Origin: Acetobacter cerevisiae
Lineage (GTDB): Bacteria > Pseudomonadota > Alphaproteobacteria > Acetobacterales > Acetobacteraceae
Reading direction: 5' to 3'
Assembly: GCF_001580535.1 (NCBI RefSeq)
Contig: NZ_LHZA01000133.1
Coordinates: 1-38,108 of the forward strand
DNA length: 38,108 bases
This document shows positions 16,991-25,425 of the stretch, piece after piece (the stretch's first letter is position 1; each line of letters opens with the position of its first letter). The position numbers were made by a program, and so were the translations under genes. The notes under the pieces were generated by a model. It did not search any database. It saw only the letters and a list, made by a program, of their open reading frames with translations, and had not been told where the DNA came from.

Positions 16991-17617
16991 ATGAAATTTC
17001 TTTCCAGCCGTCGCCTTGTGACAGGCGCCCTTGCGCTCCTTTGTGCTGGCAGTCTTTTTGTTCTGCCTGCCCGTGCCGCTGAAGGCACCCGTCAGTTCAT
17101 TGAATCCTTCGGCTCCAAGCTGGTTGCGATCGTGAACAGCCAGGTTTCCCTGTCGGAAAAAAAGGCCCGTGTTCTGCCGCTGATCCAGCAGGATGTGGAT
17201 ATTGATGCCATTGGCCGCTACTGCCTGGGCCGTTACTGGAAGCTGGCTACGCCGGAACAGCAGAAGCAGTATCTCGGGCTGTTCCATGAGGTTCTGGTCA
17301 ACGCCATTACCGACAAGCTGGGCGATTATCGCGGTGTGAGCTTCACCATTGGCACCATCACCAAATCTGGTGACGATGACTCTGTGGAAGCCACGCTGAT
17401 CCGCCCGCAGCAGCCCCCGGCTTCCATGCAGTGGATTGTCGGCCATGCCGGCGGCAGCCCGAAGGTGGTGGATGTGGTTGGGGAAGGTGCCAGCCTGCGT
17501 CTGACGCAGCGGCAGGATTACTCCTCCTACATCGCCCGCAACGGCGGCAACATTGATGCCTTGCTGAGCGCCCTGAAGCGCCAGATTGAGCATCATTCCG
17601 CACCTGCTGCCAACTAA
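16991..17617 (+). CDS. mlaC: MlaC-type periplasmic phospholipid-binding protein
   Basis: Soluble shuttle that carries phospholipid between MlaA and the MlaFEDB complex. The 208-residue precursor begins MKFLSSRRLVTGALALLCAGSLFVLPARAAE, a clear Sec signal peptide with a probable AxA cleavage site. The Tol_Tol_Ttg2/MlaC domain follows with FIESFGSKLVAIVNS, IDAIGRYCLGRYWK, TPEQQKQYLGLFHEVLV, and the late segment KVVDVVGEGASLRLTQRQDYSSYI. ATG 16991 has AAGGA 10 bases upstream and is better than the in-frame codon at 16955, which overlaps mlaA. A terminator follows at 17639. Confidence 0.94.
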   Translation: MKFLSSRRLVTGALALLCAGSLFVLPARAAEGTRQFIESFGSKLVAIVNSQVSLSEKKARVLPLIQQDVDIDAIGRYCLGRYWKLATPEQQKQYLGLFHEVLVNAITDKLGDYRGVSFTIGTITKSGDDDSVEATLIRPQQPPASMQWIVGHAGGSPKVVDVVGEGASLRLTQRQDYSSYIARNGGNIDALLSALKRQIEHHSAPAAN

Positions 17618-17638
17618 GCGGTAGGAACAGGAATGACT

Positions 17639-17669
17639 AAAAAGGGCACCTCTCGGGGTGCCCTTTTTT
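17639..17669. terminator. Bidirectional terminator after mlaC
   Basis: AAAAAGGGCACC (17639-17650) pairs with GGTGCCCTTTTTT (17657-17669), with a 6-base loop and A/T runs on both sides. It separates mlaA-mlaC (+) from the convergent GNAT gene (-). Confidence 0.93.
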
Positions 17670-17712
17670 ATGGCTCACAGCCTGTCATCAACTTCCTGCA
17701 CAGTCCGCGCCT

Positions 17713-18213
17713 TTAGCCGCGCACGCTCTCATAAACCAGCATGGTCTGGCCATCCCGCGGGAAGGTCTCATACACATGCATGCCAATCCCGCCGAGAATG
17801 GTGCGGGAGGCCAGATTGCTTTCCTTGGCAACAGCAATCACCCGTTTTACCCCGGCATCATGCGTAAAGTTCAGGGCCGCATTGGCCGCTTCCCGCGCAA
17901 TGCCACGCCCGCTGGCCCACGGATACAGGGCAAAGCGCAGCCCGAAGCCGCGTCCGTCTGGCCGATCATGAATGCCGGTCATGCCGACAAACCGATCCTT
18001 TTCCCGAATGGTGAAAATCCCAACCCTGTGGCAGGCCCAGAAGGCGATATCATCGGCCATTTCCCGCTCGGCCTGCTGGCGGGTACACACACCCCCCAGC
18101 ATCTGACCAAACGCCCCGCCATCAGCTTTCAATGACGCCATGTCATCCATATCGCGCCATGTGACAGGTTGCAGCATGAGCCGTCCTGTTCTGACTGAGC
18201 GCGCCGTCAGCAT
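17713..18213 (-). CDS. GNAT-family N-acetyltransferase (RimJ/RimL-like)
   Basis: A 166-residue acetyltransferase of the acetyl_transf_3 type. It has TGRLMLQPVTWRDMDDMASLKAD at the start, FTIREKDRFVGMTGIHDR in the middle strands, the acetyl-CoA loop region YPWASGRGIAREAANAALNF, and KESNLASRTILGGIGMHVYETF near the end. The motif SGRGIA corresponds to the Q/RxxGxG/A pyrophosphate loop. The substrate is unknown; ribosomal-protein or small-molecule acetylation are family options. ATG 18213 has GAAGG seven bases upstream and is preferred over the longer GTG at 18246. The ettA stop lies 121 bases upstream on the same strand. Confidence 0.88.
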   Translation of the reverse strand: MLTARSVRTGRLMLQPVTWRDMDDMASLKADGGAFGQMLGGVCTRQQAEREMADDIAFWACHRVGIFTIREKDRFVGMTGIHDRPDGRGFGLRFALYPWASGRGIAREAANAALNFTHDAGVKRVIAVAKESNLASRTILGGIGMHVYETFPRDGQTMLVYESVRG

Positions 18214-18245
18214 GACGAGACCTTCGCCAGAACGCAGAAACGCCA

Positions 18246-18261
18246 CCGGAGTACTCTCCGG
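18246..18261. repeat. Compact 6-bp hairpin in the ettA-GNAT gap
   Basis: CCGGAG (18246-18251) and CTCCGG (18256-18261) form a perfect stem with a 4-base TACT loop. A T-rich stretch (18273-18284) follows on the + strand only, so it is not a normal terminator for the minus-strand ettA. It sits in the leader of the GNAT gene. Confidence 0.55.
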
Positions 18262-18334
18262 CAGCGTGGCCTGTTTTTCTGTTTTGAAAGCGCTTCAGAT
18301 GATGGATGCCGCATCAGACATCCACCCAGCCTGA

Positions 18335-20014
18335 TCAGCGGGAGATTGGCCGGTAACGAATGCGGCCAGGTTCCGTGGCATCCGGGCCAAGGCGACGGCG
18401 CTTGTCTTCCTCATAAGCCTGGAAGTTCCCTTCAAACCATTCGACGTGAGAATCCCCTTCAAACGCCAGAATATGGGTTGCCAGACGGTCAAGGAACCAG
18501 CGGTCATGGGTAATGACCACGGCGCAGCCCGGGAATTCGCCCAGAGCCTCTTCCAGCGCACGCAGGGTATCGACGTCCAGATCGTTGGTCGGTTCATCCA
18601 GCAGCAGCACGTTGCTTTCCTGCCGCAGCATTTTAGCCAGATGCACGCGGTTACGCTCACCACCGGAGAGGATGCCGACTTTTTTCTGCTGGTCGGACCC
18701 TTTGAAGTTGAACGCCCCCACATAAGCGCGGGACGGCACAGCGCGCTTGCCGAGATAGATGACATCCGTGCCGCCGGAAATTTCTTCCCACACGGTCTTG
18801 TTGGGGTCCAGATCATCACGGGACTGATCAACATAGCCGAGCTTCACGGTATCACCGATTTTCAGCTCACCGGCATCCGGCTTTTCCTGCCCGACAATCA
18901 TCTTGAACAGGGTGGATTTACCCGCACCGTTCGGACCGATAACGCCCACAATGCCACCCGGCGGCAGCTTGAAGCTCAGATCGTCAATCAGCAGGCGATC
19001 ACCAAAGCCTTTGCTGAGGTGATCGGCCTCAATCACCGTGCCACCCAGACGCGGGCCGGGGGCAATAACAATGTCCGCCACGCCGTTCTGCTTTTCAGCA
19101 CTCTGGGCCAGCATTTCTTCATACCGTGCAATACGGGATTTGCTTTTGGCCTGACGCGCCTTCGGGCTGGAGCCAATCCACTCCTGCTCGGCAGCCAGCG
19201 CACGCTGGCGGGCACTTTCTTCCTTTTCTTCCTGCGCCAGACGCTTGCGCTTCTGTTCCAGCCAGGAAGAATAGTTGCCTTCAAACGGAATGCCGCGGCC
19301 GCGCTCGATTTCCAGAATCCAGTTGGTCACGTTATCCAGGAAGTAACGGTCATGGGTAATGACCATCACGGTGCCCTGATAATCGTGCAGCGTCTTTTCC
19401 AGCCATGCCACGCTTTCTGCGTCCAGATGGTTGGTCGGTTCATCCAGCAGCAGGATTTCAGGCTTTTCAATCAGCAGGCGGCACAGGGCCACACGGCGGC
19501 GTTCACCACCCGAGAGCTTGTCCACTGGGCTGTCAGCAGGCGGGCAGCGCAGGGCGTCCAGTGCGATTTCCAGCTTGCGGTCCAGCTCCCAGCCATCGCC
19601 CGCATCAATTTTTTCCTGCAGTTCGGCCTGTTCGGCCAGCAGGGTGTTCATTTCCTCATCGGTCATGGGCTCGGCAAAGCGCATGGAAATCTCGTTGAAA
19701 CGATCCACGGCTTTTTTGAGGTCACCAAAACCCAGAGCCACGTTCTCGCCAACCGTCAGCTTGGGGTCGAGCTGGGGCTCCTGCTCCAGGTAACCAACGC
19801 GCACACCTTCAGCGGCCCAGGCTTCCCCACCATATTCCTTGTCGATCCCGGCCATGATCTTGAGCAGCGTGGATTTACCCGCGCCGTTCACACCGAGCAC
19901 GCCGATTTTCACACCCGGCAGGAAGGACAGCGTAATGCCTTTGAAGACTTCACGCCCACCCGGATAGGACTTGGTAAGGTCCTTCATCACATAGACGTAT
20001 TGATAAGATGCCAT
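18335..20014 (-). CDS. ettA: Energy-dependent translational throttle protein EttA (ABC-F)
   Basis: ABC-F ATPase that binds the ribosomal E site and gates the first peptide bond according to ATP/ADP ratio. It has 559 residues. The first ATPase has GVNGAGKST and the signature [15 protein letters not shown], with [16 protein letters not shown] basic linker arm ([16 protein letters not shown]) follows. The second ATPase has [24 protein letters not shown] and [11 protein letters not shown]. The start [26 protein letters not shown] matches EttA. ATG 20014 has a strong GGAGG seven bases upstream. A CAT-anticodon tRNA ends 67 bases upstream on the same strand. Confidence 0.97.
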   Translation of the reverse strand: MASYQYVYVMKDLTKSYPGGREVFKGITLSFLPGVKIGVLGVNGAGKSTLLKIMAGIDKEYGGEAWAAEGVRVGYLEQEPQLDPKLTVGENVALGFGDLKKAVDRFNEISMRFAEPMTDEEMNTLLAEQAELQEKIDAGDGWELDRKLEIALDALRCPPADSPVDKLSGGERRRVALCRLLIEKPEILLLDEPTNHLDAESVAWLEKTLHDYQGTVMVITHDRYFLDNVTNWILEIERGRGIPFEGNYSSWLEQKRKRLAQEEKEESARQRALAAEQEWIGSSPKARQAKSKSRIARYEEMLAQSAEKQNGVADIVIAPGPRLGGTVIEADHLSKGFGDRLLIDDLSFKLPPGGIVGVIGPNGAGKSTLFKMIVGQEKPDAGELKIGDTVKLGYVDQSRDDLDPNKTVWEEISGGTDVIYLGKRAVPSRAYVGAFNFKGSDQQKKVGILSGGERNRVHLAKMLRQESNVLLLDEPTNDLDVDTLRALEEALGEFPGCAVVITHDRWFLDRLATHILAFEGDSHVEWFEGNFQAYEEDKRRRLGPDATEPGRIRYRPISR

Positions 20015-20081
20015 GAGATGACCTCCGTGAAGTGGAATGGATAGGAACCGTCGGATGGACGCGACTGAGGCGAAAAGCGCC

Positions 20082-20155
20082 TGCGCCCGGCAGGACTTGA
20101 ACCCGCAACCAAGCCGTTATGAGCGGCCCGCTCTAACCAATTGAGCTACGGGCGC
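20082..20155 (-). tRNA. tRNA with CAT anticodon (probably tRNA-Ile2; tRNA-Met possible)
   Basis: A full cloverleaf on the minus strand. The 7-bp acceptor stem GCGCCCG pairs with CGGGCGC, the D arm GCTC/GAGC encloses AATTGGTTA, the anticodon arm GGCCG/CGGCT encloses CTCATAA, and the T arm has GGTTCAAGTCC. The discriminator is A and CCA is not encoded. It is not an initiator: it lacks a C1-A72 mismatch. Acceptor pairs C4-G69 and C5-G68 resemble tRNA-Ile2, where the wobble C is changed to lysidine by TilS. Elongator Met cannot be excluded without comparison. Confidence 0.9.
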
Positions 20156-20168
20156 GCAGGCGGCTTCC

Positions 20169-20196
20169 TGATTACGCAATCAGACACATTTGGCAA
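20169..20196 (-). promoter_or_regulatory. Possible promoter of the CAT tRNA (overlapping dyad)
   Basis: On the minus strand TTGCCA (20191-20196) and TAATCA (20169-20174) are 16 bases apart, with the tRNA starting 14 bases later. A perfect dyad CTGATT-ACGC-AATCAG (20168-20183) overlaps the -10. The -10 is weak, so the call is tentative. Confidence 0.35.
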
Positions 20197-20310
20197 GGGT
20201 ACAGAGCCCGAAAAACCACCCGAACAGTCCTTATCCTGTTACGACTTGGCAAGTTGCAGTGTGACAGATAGGGTCTGCCCATCCGTATTTTTAGTGCTGG
20301 AGCAACCCTT

Positions 20311-20835
20311 ATGGACGTCTCAAAACTTTCCCCCGGCAAAGACGTGCCGTTCGACATCAACGTTGTGATTGAAATTCCGCAGGGATCTTCCGTTAAATAC
20401 GAGATCGACAAAGAAAGCGGTGCCCTGTTTGTGGACCGTTTCCTGTTCACGCCCATGGCGTACCCCACGGCATACGGCTTCATTCCCGGCACGCTGGCTG
20501 CGGATGGTGACCCGACCGACGCTCTGGTGCTGACACCGAGCAATGTGGTCCCCGGCTCCGTGATCCGCGCCCGTCCCATCGGTGTGCTGAAAATGGAAGA
20601 TGAATCCGGTCAGGACGAAAAGATCATCTGCGTCCCGCATGACAAGATTCACCCGCAGTACAGCAAGGTGCAGACGGTGGAAGACCTGCCGGAAATCACC
20701 GTGAAGGCCATTGAGCACTTCTTCACCCGCTACAAGGATCTGGAACCCGGCAAATGGGTGAAGGTGACAGGCTGGGGCACGAAGGAAGAAGCTGGCGATT
20801 TCATTCGCAGCGCTCTGACAGCTGGCAGCAAATAA
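20311..20835 (+). CDS. ppa: Inorganic pyrophosphatase (family I)
   Basis: Hydrolyses pyrophosphate to phosphate, pulling biosynthetic reactions forward; cytosolic and Mg-dependent. The 174-residue protein has [45 protein letters not shown] with the metal aspartates of DGDPTDALV, then [16 protein letters not shown] and [19 protein letters not shown]. All match soluble family I enzymes. ATG 20311 has GGAG about eight bases upstream. It stands alone: the tRNA upstream is on the other strand and a strong terminator follows at 20896. Confidence 0.98.
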   Translation: MDVSKLSPGKDVPFDINVVIEIPQGSSVKYEIDKESGALFVDRFLFTPMAYPTAYGFIPGTLAADGDPTDALVLTPSNVVPGSVIRARPIGVLKMEDESGQDEKIICVPHDKIHPQYSKVQTVEDLPEITVKAIEHFFTRYKDLEPGKWVKVTGWGTKEEAGDFIRSALTAGSK

Positions 20836-20895
20836 TCCTGCTTCTCCCTGAACGGGCCCTACGGCCCGATGCAGAGGAACACAGGATGTTTCAGG

Positions 20896-20931
20896 CCGGA
20901 GGCCGCAGAAATGCGGCCTCCGGTTTTTTTT
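20896..20931 (+). terminator. Rho-independent terminator after ppa
   Basis: CCGGAGGCCGCA (20896-20907) pairs perfectly with TGCGGCCTCCGG (20912-20923) around a GAAA tetraloop, then T8. Confidence 0.95.
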
Positions 20932-21060
20932 ATGCGTAACGCGTAAGCCGGATTTCATGCTCAGGGTGTGAAATCTCTTCCCAAAATACGGGCTTATCAA
21001 ACCGCGATTATGAGGCGACTCTTCAGGCAACCCGCCCCTTGAAGAGACACGGTTCACAGC

Positions 21061-21891
21061 ATGATTCCCCTCCCGCCTCAGACATCACACACGTCCCTGC
21101 CCCGGCAGCCTGTGCTGTTTCTGCCGCATGGCGGTGGCCCATGCTTTTTCATGGACTGGCCAGACACGTGGGACCGTATGGCGGCCTTCCTGCGCGGTGT
21201 CAGTCAGACGTTACCGCAAAAGCCTGATGCCATTCTGGTTGTCTCCGGTCATTGGGAAACTGCCATCCCCACCGTGACAGCCGCAGCACAGCCGCCGCTG
21301 ATTTATGATTATTATGGCTTCCCGCCACACACCTATCACCTGCGCTACCCGGCTCCGGGTTCTCCGGCACTGGCCGGACAGGTGCAGGCCTTGCTGAGCA
21401 AAGCTGGCATCCCCAACGCCGCACACCCGGAACGAGGTCTGGACCACGGTGTTTTCATCCCCTTCATGCTGGCGTTTGAAGAGGCTGAGATTCCGGTCGT
21501 GGAACTCTCACTCCAGCAGGCTCTGAACCCCGCAGTGCATCTGCGCATCGGGCAGGCGCTGGCCCCGCTGCGGGACCAGAATGTGCTGATTGTGGGCACA
21601 GGCCTGACTTACCACAATCTCCGGCACTTCATGGGCGAAAACCCGGCCTCCAATGCCATCTCCCATGACTTTGACGCCTGGCTTACGGACGCCACGTGTG
21701 CGCCCGAAGCCGAGCGGAATGCAGCTCTGCAACACTGGGACACAGCCCCCGGTGCGCGCGTCTGCCACCCCAGAGAAGAGCATCTGCTGCCCCTTATGGT
21801 CGCCGCCGGAGCCGCAGGGCCAGACCGGGGTCTGCAGATCTATCAGGATACGGTGATGGGTAAGGCACTCTCCGGCTTTCGGTTCGGCTAG
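21061..21891 (+). CDS. LigB-type class III extradiol dioxygenase (DODA-like)
   Basis: Non-haem iron ring-cleavage dioxygenase of the DOPA-4,5-dioxygenase/YgiD type. Of 276 residues, LPHGGGPCFFMD has the first metal histidine and ILVVSGHWET the second. DYYGFPPHTYHLRYPAPG is highly characteristic. ERGLDHGVFIPF has another family histidine, and VLIVGTGLTYHNLRHF follows. The natural substrate is probably a catechol, but this cannot be read from sequence. The ATG at 21061 is clear. It is followed after 86 bases by the YceI gene. No other aromatic-degradation gene is nearby, so the context does not reveal a pathway. Confidence 0.9.
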   Translation: MIPLPPQTSHTSLPRQPVLFLPHGGGPCFFMDWPDTWDRMAAFLRGVSQTLPQKPDAILVVSGHWETAIPTVTAAAQPPLIYDYYGFPPHTYHLRYPAPGSPALAGQVQALLSKAGIPNAAHPERGLDHGVFIPFMLAFEEAEIPVVELSLQQALNPAVHLRIGQALAPLRDQNVLIVGTGLTYHNLRHFMGENPASNAISHDFDAWLTDATCAPEAERNAALQHWDTAPGARVCHPREEHLLPLMVAAGAAGPDRGLQIYQDTVMGKALSGFRFG

Positions 21892-21977
21892 CCAGATAGC
21901 CTTCAGGGCACCGCCATCCCCTCACCCGCGTTTGCTTTCAGAGTTTTTCTTCCCTTTCAAAAACAGGACCATCCCTC

Positions 21978-22586
21978 ATGACCTCTCTGTCTTTCGCTCC
22001 CGCTCTTGCGGCACTCGGCCTTGTGGCCACACTCTCCACCGCGCAGGCTGCCACAGCACCCCAGGATGTGCAGGCCGGTACCTATCAGGTGGAAACCACC
22101 CACACGCAGGTTACTTTTTCTCTGCTCCACTTCGGCTTTACCGAATATTCCGGCCTCTTTTCCGGTGCGACGGGCTCCCTCACCTATGACGCGGCCCACC
22201 CGACGGCCTCAAAACTGAGCGTCTCCATTCCGGTTGCAAGCGTGCAGACCACCAGCGCGAAACTGACGGATGAACTGCACGGTGCGGACTGGTTTGACGC
22301 AGCCCACTACCCGACGGCCACCTTCGTCTCCACCAAAGTCGTCCCGACCGGCGCAGGCACGGCCAATGTCACCGGGAATTTCACGCTGCATGGCGTCACA
22401 AAGCTGCTCACGTTGCAGGTGCGTTACGTGGGCGCTGGCATCAATCCGATGGATAAAGCCTACACGCTTGGATTTCAGGCCACCGGCACCCTCAAACGGA
22501 GCGATTTTGGCGTAAAAACCTATGTGCCGATGGTGGGGGATGACGTGACCCTTTCTATTGCCGGAGCTTTCGAAAAGCAGAACTAA
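21978..22586 (+). CDS. YceI-family periplasmic lipocalin-like protein
   Basis: A 202-residue precursor with a Sec signal peptide (MTSLSFAPALAALGLVATLSTAQAAT, cut after AQA or so). A YceI beta-barrel follows: YQVETTHTQVTFSLLHFGFTEYSG, then LSVSIPVASVQTTSAKLTDEL, HGADWFDAAHYPTATFVSTKV, VTGNFTLHGVTKLLTLQV and AGAFEKQN. YceI proteins bind polyisoprenoids such as ubiquinone-8 and respond to base or osmotic stress in E. coli. The exact ligand here is unknown. No terminator of the usual kind follows; instead a series of hairpins runs toward tRNA-Asp. Confidence 0.94.
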   Translation: MTSLSFAPALAALGLVATLSTAQAATAPQDVQAGTYQVETTHTQVTFSLLHFGFTEYSGLFSGATGSLTYDAAHPTASKLSVSIPVASVQTTSAKLTDELHGADWFDAAHYPTATFVSTKVVPTGAGTANVTGNFTLHGVTKLLTLQVRYVGAGINPMDKAYTLGFQATGTLKRSDFGVKTYVPMVGDDVTLSIAGAFEKQN

Positions 22587-22622
22587 GCGCCACTCTCCGG
22601 CACGTCTGCTCCCGCATCATAA

Positions 22623-22764
22623 GGAGGCCCCCGGAAGGGCGCCTCCGTCCAGCGTGGCTCTATAAAGTGCAGAGCCTCCAATGCGTTAAGGGGTGACCGA
22701 CCCTTTCTCATCAGGCCCAAGCGGACACTGCGAAAAAAATTTCATAATGCGTTATTTTTTTCGC
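22623..22764 (+). repeat. Run of four hairpins between the YceI gene and tRNA-Asp
   Basis: Stem 1: GGAGGC...GCCTCC (22623-22646) with an inner CCC/GGG and GGAA loop. Stem 2: GGCTCT/AGAGCC (22656-22661, 22671-22676). Stem 3: AAGGG/CCCTT (22688-22692, 22701-22705). Stem 4: GCGAAAAAAAT/ATTTTTTTCGC (22730-22740, 22754-22764), an exact 11-bp match. None has the classical GC stem plus T-run layout. They may end the YceI transcript together or form a small RNA. Confidence 0.6.
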
Positions 22765-22773
22765 CAACCCCGG

Positions 22774-22801
22774 TTGTCAAAGCTGAAAACATCGCTATAA
22801 G
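22774..22801 (+). promoter_or_regulatory. Sigma-70-type promoter of tRNA-Asp
   Basis: TTGTCA (22774-22779), a 16-base spacer and TATAAG (22796-22801) are followed by a GC-rich discriminator GACGCGAC-like stretch, typical of stable-RNA promoters. The tRNA begins 41 bases downstream. Confidence 0.7.
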
Positions 22802-22842
22802 ACGCGACATACCGACGCACACCACTGGTGAGCGTCTGGACT

Positions 22843-22919
<77 letters not shown>

Positions 22920-22993
22920 CTTTTCTTCAAAAAATATCAATTGCAAGAAAGTGGCGCGTGTTGCCCTCGGGGCCACTAGCGATTTCCCCCCAT

Positions 22994-23032
22994 AAAAAAA
23001 GCCCGGACCCTGCTGATGTGCAGACGCCGGAC
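22994..23032 (-). terminator. Terminator of ahpD
   Basis: On the minus strand a CCGGCGTCTGC/GCAGGGTCCGG hairpin (with a small internal mismatch) is followed by GGC and seven T residues (22994-23000). It sits 47 bases beyond the ahpD stop. Confidence 0.75.
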
Positions 23033-23078
23033 CTGAAGCGCCGCATTCAAGGCATGCGGCCAGCCTGATCTGTCAGCG

Positions 23079-23606
23079 TCAGTCGCCCAGAGCCGCAGCG
23101 GCTTCCAGCGTGACGGCGACAGCATGCACTGTGGACGCAATCCGCACAGCAGTCTGCACAGCTTCTGCTCCCAGCTCTTCCCGCACAATCTTCTCATGGC
23201 TGGTCACACACAGACCACAGCCATTGATTGCGGAAACAGCCAGAGACCAGAGCTCGAAATCCGTTTTCTCTACACCGGGGCGGCCAATAACGCTCATGCG
23301 CAGCTGCGCAGGCATCTTGCCGTAATCCCCACCCGCCATATGCACAAAGCGGTAGTAGATGTTGTTCATGCCCATAATGGCCGCAGCAGATTTGGCGGCA
23401 TTCAGGGCTTCAGGCGTCAGCTTGTCGGCAAATTCGGCCACAACAGCCTTCGTCACCACATCATTGCGGGACGCAATGGCAGACGCCACAAACGTTCCGG
23501 CGAGCTGCTGGGGTGTGAGGGTCACATCATTGGCGAGAGACCCGAGATTCAGCCTCAGATCCTTCGCATAGTCGGGAATACGATCCTTCAGAGCTTCGAT
23601 CGACAT
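23079..23606 (-). CDS. ahpD: Alkyl hydroperoxide reductase AhpD
   Basis: Carboxymuconolactone-decarboxylase-like thiol protein that reduces the AhpC peroxiredoxin. It has 175 residues, with an active CxxC at C130 and C133 ([14 protein letters not shown]) and the general-base H137, as in AhpD. The start [24 protein letters not shown] matches the family. ATG 23606 is used, though its ribosome site is weak. It lies 114 bases downstream of ahpC on the same strand, with a terminator-like hairpin between the two, so expression of ahpD may be lower than ahpC. Confidence 0.97.
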   Translation of the reverse strand: MSIEALKDRIPDYAKDLRLNLGSLANDVTLTPQQLAGTFVASAIASRNDVVTKAVVAEFADKLTPEALNAAKSAAAIMGMNNIYYRFVHMAGGDYGKMPAQLRMSVIGRPGVEKTDFELWSLAVSAINGCGLCVTSHEKIVREELGAEAVQTAVRIASTVHAVAVTLEAAAALGD

Positions 23607-23678
23607 CAGATAATCCGTATGAAAAGGGGAGGAATGGCGCAGTTGAGCGCCGCAGACGGGCTGAACCCGGTCTAGTAG

Positions 23679-23708
23679 AAAACCGTCTGACCCCGCAGGG
23701 CCAGACGG
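23679..23708 (-). terminator. Terminator-like hairpin between ahpC and ahpD
   Basis: CCGTCTG and CAGACGG (23683-23689, 23702-23708) are perfect complements. Inner CCC/GGG extends the stem, and minus-strand TTTT follows. It lies immediately after the ahpC stop and probably lets only part of transcription reach ahpD. Confidence 0.7.
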
Positions 23709-23720
23709 GAAGCGTCAGGC

Positions 23721-24263
23721 TCAGACTTTGATAAAGTCGTCGCCCTTTTTCCAGTTACAGGGGCACAGCTCATCGCTCTGCAGCCCGTCCAGAATACGCA
23801 CGATTTCCTGCGGGTTACGGCCAACGGACAGGTCATTGACAGAGACGTGACGAATCACGCCGTGCGGGTCGACAACGAAGGTGGCGCGCAGAGCAACACC
23901 AGCCTCTTTGTGCATAACGCCCGTGCCTTCGGTCAGCTCGCGCTTGATGTCAGCCAGCATTGCAATCGGCAGATCTTTCAGATCGGCATTATGCAGACGC
24001 CAGTTGAGGTGCACGAATTCGCTGTCGATGGACACGCCGTAAACTACGGCATCACGGTCAGCAAAGTCTTTGGACAGCTTGCCGAAAGCCACGATTTCGG
24101 TCGGGCAGACAAACGTGAAGTCTTTCGGCCAGAAGAAGACAACCTTCCACTTACCAGCGTCGGATTTGTCGGAAATCTGGACGAAATCGCCCTTCAGGCC
24201 TTCCGGACCACCGGGAACGGCGGTCAGATCAAAGCTCGGAAACTTATCGCCAACGGTCAGCAT
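23721..24263 (-). CDS. ahpC: Peroxiredoxin AhpC (2-Cys)
   Basis: Thiol peroxidase reducing hydrogen peroxide and alkyl hydroperoxides. The 180-residue protein has the peroxidatic site FTFVCPTEIVAF with C53 and a C-terminal DELCPCNW with C167 and C169 as resolving candidates. LRATFVVDPHGVIRHVSVND is the family's late strand. ATG 24263 has AAGGAG seven bases upstream and is clearly better than an upstream in-frame start. The partner reductase ahpD follows, and oxyR is divergent, so peroxide-induced control by OxyR is expected. The AhpC/AhpD pairing suggests reduction through a lipoamide-dependent system, as in mycobacteria. Confidence 0.97.
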   Translation of the reverse strand: MLTVGDKFPSFDLTAVPGGPEGLKGDFVQISDKSDAGKWKVVFFWPKDFTFVCPTEIVAFGKLSKDFADRDAVVYGVSIDSEFVHLNWRLHNADLKDLPIAMLADIKRELTEGTGVMHKEAGVALRATFVVDPHGVIRHVSVNDLSVGRNPQEIVRILDGLQSDELCPCNWKKGDDFIKV

Positions 24264-24346
24264 AAGCTTGCTCCTTCTTGGGTTACTTAAAAGCTCCGAC
24301 GGCACACAATACCGTCGTCGGGCATTATCTATGGCGCGGTGTGTCC

Positions 24347-24389
24347 ATTCATGCCAATGAATATTTTATATCAAAATCATCGAAATGAT
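24347..24389. promoter_or_regulatory. Paired dyads between ahpC and oxyR (candidate OxyR site)
   Basis: Two perfect dyads with the same layout, ATTCAT-GCCA-ATGAAT (24347-24362) and ATCAT-CGAA-ATGAT (24376-24389), have centres 28 bases apart. They sit in the 208-base divergent region, the expected place for a LysR-type operator, but do not match the E. coli OxyR consensus closely. Confidence 0.5.
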
Positions 24390-24471
24390 CGATTAACCAC
24401 ACAAAGACGTTTCAAAAATCAGAGCGTCCCAGATATGCGTTTTCAGCCCTTGAAAAGACCGAGGTCCGACC

Positions 24472-25425
24472 GTGCTTCCCCTGCCTTCTGCCCAGCAGTT
24501 ACGTTACCTGATCGCCCTTTCTGAACTGCGCCATTTCGGGCGGGCGGCGGCAGCCTGTTCGGTCACGCAATCCACCCTCTCCGCAGGGATCATGGCCCTC
24601 GAACGCCAACTCGATTCTCAGTTGCTGGACCGCACGGTGGGCAAAAAGGTGGTATTCACCCCCTTAGGGCATGAAATTGCGCTGAAAGGCCGGCAGGCGC
24701 TGGAAGCGCTGGAAGCCGTGCCGCAGCTTGCCGTCGCGGCCCGCACACCGCTGACAGGCCCCTTGCGGCTAGGCGTTATTCCCACCATCGGCCCCTTTCT
24801 GATTGAGCCGCTCGTCAAAACCATCCGCACACGCTTTCCGCAACTCACCCTCTCCCTTGCGGAAGACACAACGGAGCATCTGCTGGAAAAGCTCGGCATC
24901 GGGCGGCTGGACATGCTGGTTCTGGCCATGCCCTGTCTGTGTGACACGGCGGAAACCCTGCCCCTCTGGCGCGACTCGTTTCACGTCATCATGCCTGAAG
25001 ACCACCCTCTGGCCCGGCTGAGCCATGTACCGGTAGAACGGCTGGCCGACCAGCGCATGATTATGATGGAAGATGGCCACTGCCTGCGGGAACAAACGCT
25101 GGCGGTCTGCCGGCAGGGCCGGGAATGGCACGGAACCGAGGGCGAGAGCGACTCCACCTTCTCCGCCACGTCCCTGCACACCATGGCGGAAATGGTCGGG
25201 CTGGGGCTGGGCATTGGCGTCGTGCCGCTGCTGGCGCTGGAGGGCGGCATTCTACGCGGACACCCCGTTATCAGCCGCCCCCTCTCCGGCGGCCCTGTAT
25301 GGCGCACCATCGGGCTGGGCTGGCGGCCCCGCTCCCCGCGCTCGGAAGATTTCAAAACACTGGCCACGGCCTTTTCCAGCCTGGCGCCTCACCCAACACA
25401 GCCCCTCAATCAGGACTTTGTTTGA
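24472..25425 (+). CDS. oxyR: Hydrogen-peroxide sensor regulator OxyR (LysR family)
   Basis: LysR-type regulator of peroxide defence. It has 317 residues. The N-terminal winged helix-turn-helix reads QQLRYLIALSELRHFGRAAAACSVTQSTLSAGIMALE. The effector domain carries MEDGHCLREQTLAVC, giving C204 and C213 at the same nine-residue spacing as the redox switch C199/C208 of E. coli OxyR. This makes OxyR, rather than a generic LysR protein, a strong call. The start is GTG 24472 with GAGG eight bases upstream. It is divergent from ahpC, and paired dyads lie in the shared region. Confidence 0.95.
   Translation: MLPLPSAQQLRYLIALSELRHFGRAAAACSVTQSTLSAGIMALERQLDSQLLDRTVGKKVVFTPLGHEIALKGRQALEALEAVPQLAVAARTPLTGPLRLGVIPTIGPFLIEPLVKTIRTRFPQLTLSLAEDTTEHLLEKLGIGRLDMLVLAMPCLCDTAETLPLWRDSFHVIMPEDHPLARLSHVPVERLADQRMIMMEDGHCLREQTLAVCRQGREWHGTEGESDSTFSATSLHTMAEMVGLGLGIGVVPLLALEGGILRGHPVISRPLSGGPVWRTIGLGWRPRSPRSEDFKTLATAFSSLAPHPTQPLNQDFV

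Noticed and set aside
18446..20044. Plus-strand open frame of 532 codons opposite ettA
   Set aside because: Fully antisense to ettA with its Walker and signature motifs; no domain in the antisense product.
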